A DNA stretch of 32,983 nt from Clostridium sp. LS. Its GTDB lineage: Bacteria > Bacillota > Clostridia > Clostridiales > Clostridiaceae. The notes beneath the pieces were generated by a model. The model was given only the letters and a program-made list of their open reading frames with translations. It was not told the DNA's origin and searched no databases. This document shows positions 32,133 to 32,983 of this stretch, in pieces. The stretch covers positions 1 to 32,983 of the forward strand of contig NZ_AUUU01000040.1 in assembly GCF_002760435.1 (NCBI RefSeq). The letters run 5' to 3'. Both the position numbers and the translations under genes were made by a program. Numbering within the stretch: position 1 is the first letter of the stretch; the number at the start of each line of letters is the position of its first letter.

Positions 32133-32960
32133 ATGGATGAAGAATTGTTTTCTATAGGTAAGTTTTCAAAGATATGTTCTATTTCAATTCAAGCATTGCG
32201 CTATTATGATAAAATAGGAATTTTAAAACCTAAATTTATAGATACGGAAACAAGGTATAGATTCTATGGTACTGATCAAACTGTTATTGTTATGATAATT
32301 CAAAAAATGGCTGTATTAGGTTTATCATTAAGTGAAATAGATGTGTTTTTACATAGAAATGACATGTTAGGAATAAAGTCTATATTTGATCAAAAAAGAC
32401 AAGAGATTAAAGAACAAATTAATGAGTTATTGTATGCTGATAAAACCCTAAAATTATACATTGATAACATTAATATGTACAAAAATGCTGATTTTTCATG
32501 TATAGAGATAAAAAAGGTTCCAATAAGAAATGTTATTTATTTAAGAAGGACTATAGAACTAAATGAAAATGGGTTCACTAAATTATTTAATGATGCTATG
32601 AAAATAGTTGGGGTGAAAAAATACTTAACTATAGGAAATCCAATGGCTATATATTATGGAGAAAGAATTTTGGGAGAACCTTGTGATATTAAGCTCTGCA
32701 TTGAGCTTGAAGAAGCATATACATCAGAAGAAAACTGTAAAATAATACAGGGAGGGTATTATTTGAGCAAAATGCACTTAGGAGCTCATGCTAATAAGCC
32801 CAAAACTTATGGTCAATTACTAGACTATGCTAATAGAAATAAGCTTAGTGTAATAGGAAAACCAGTGGAGGTATACTATATAGATATTTCAATAACTAGA
32901 AATCCTGATGACTTTATTACGGAAATACAAATTCCTATAAAAAACAAGTTGACTCTATAG
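32133..32960 (+). CDS. MerR-family regulator with GyrI-like effector domain (BmrR/BltR type)
   Basis: A 275-residue regulator. Residues 3-75 form the MerR winged helix (FSIGKFSKICSISIQALRYY DKIGILKPKF in its two parts, then RYRFYGTDQTVIVMIIQKMA), a dimerising coiled coil follows (about 80-118), and the last 150 residues resemble the GyrI-like effector-binding domain (IEIKKVPIRNVIYLRR, GGYYLSKMHLGAH, VEVYYIDI), which binds small hydrophobic or cationic molecules. The start is ATG at 32133, ten bases after AGGA. It lies outside the element, 130 bases past the right attachment site, and is probably a native chromosomal gene. Confidence 0.88.
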   Translation: MDEELFSIGKFSKICSISIQALRYYDKIGILKPKFIDTETRYRFYGTDQTVIVMIIQKMAVLGLSLSEIDVFLHRNDMLGIKSIFDQKRQEIKEQINELLYADKTLKLYIDNINMYKNADFSCIEIKKVPIRNVIYLRRTIELNENGFTKLFNDAMKIVGVKKYLTIGNPMAIYYGERILGEPCDIKLCIELEEAYTSEENCKIIQGGYYLSKMHLGAHANKPKTYGQLLDYANRNKLSVIGKPVEVYYIDISITRNPDDFITEIQIPIKNKLTL

Positions 32961-32983
32961 TAACAATAGACTTTATAATTCTT

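Noticed and set aside
32004..32983. A second tandem cassette to the right
   Set aside because: No third copy of the rlmH end or further cassette genes are visible in the remaining sequence, though the window ends soon after.

Overview
The window reads as chromosomal DNA of a Clostridium sensu stricto species. It is very AT-rich, has strong AGGAGG-type ribosome binding sites and uses some GTG and TTG starts. The gene neighbourhood (tRNA genes, DnaI/DnaD-type replication proteins, murA, a WalJ-like hydrolase, rlmH) is typical of clostridia. No tools were run, so all family assignments rest on motifs read by eye.

Layout. Positions 1-138 hold the end of a tRNA gene cluster (a truncated tRNA-Val, then tRNA-Asp). 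Positions 309-6755 are minus-strand chromosomal genes: a DnaI/DnaC-like helicase loader overlapping a DnaD-like protein, a subtilisin-family protease, a metallo-beta-lactamase-fold hydrolase next to a small DMT transporter, a dUTPase-like protein that seems to lack its metal ligands, and a hypothetical protein. Positions 7143-14745 are plus-strand chromosomal genes: murA, a WalJ/YycJ-like hydrolase, a SEC-C protein, a chemotaxis receptor, a DHA2-type efflux pump behind a strong palindromic operator, and rlmH.

The main discovery is a mobile element of about 17.26 kb, from 14728 to about 32003, inserted in the last codons of rlmH. It looks like a clostridial relative of the staphylococcal cassette chromosome (SCC) family. 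The evidence is: (i) the 3' end of rlmH (14728-14745) is repeated with 16 of 18 matches at 31986-32003, and both copies encode Gly-Glu-Pro-Tyr-His-Lys-stop, the same target used by SCCmec; (ii) a single large serine recombinase of 556 residues, close to CcrC in length, lies near the right end; (iii) a DUF927-type helicase similar to SCC Cch, and a DUF960-type protein, both SCC hallmarks, lie in the middle; (iv) imperfect inverted repeats lie just inside both ends. The predicted attP is a long near-palindrome around a GA dinucleotide.

Inside the element, left to right: a terminator for rlmH; a three-gene ABC-three-component (ABC-3C) defence operon; two small acidic or unknown proteins; origin-like region A; an unknown acidic protein; the DUF960 protein; two divergent XRE regulators around a palindromic operator; a secreted cell-wall-binding-repeat protein; a 47-residue small ORF; an unknown 309-residue protein; a candidate ssDNA-binding protein; the Cch-like helicase; origin-like region B; an unknown protein; an intracellular leucine-rich-repeat protein flanked by two related small ORFs; the serine recombinase; and an Mrr-like restriction endonuclease beside the right end. 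Regions A and B are diverged copies of one cis-acting architecture: C-tracts, an AT-rich core, then G-tracts at nearly identical spacing. They are candidate replication origins or control sites for the helicase module. Defence genes sit at both ends and the replication/recombination machinery sits in the middle and right. Past the element, a MerR/BmrR-type regulator resumes what is probably the native chromosome.
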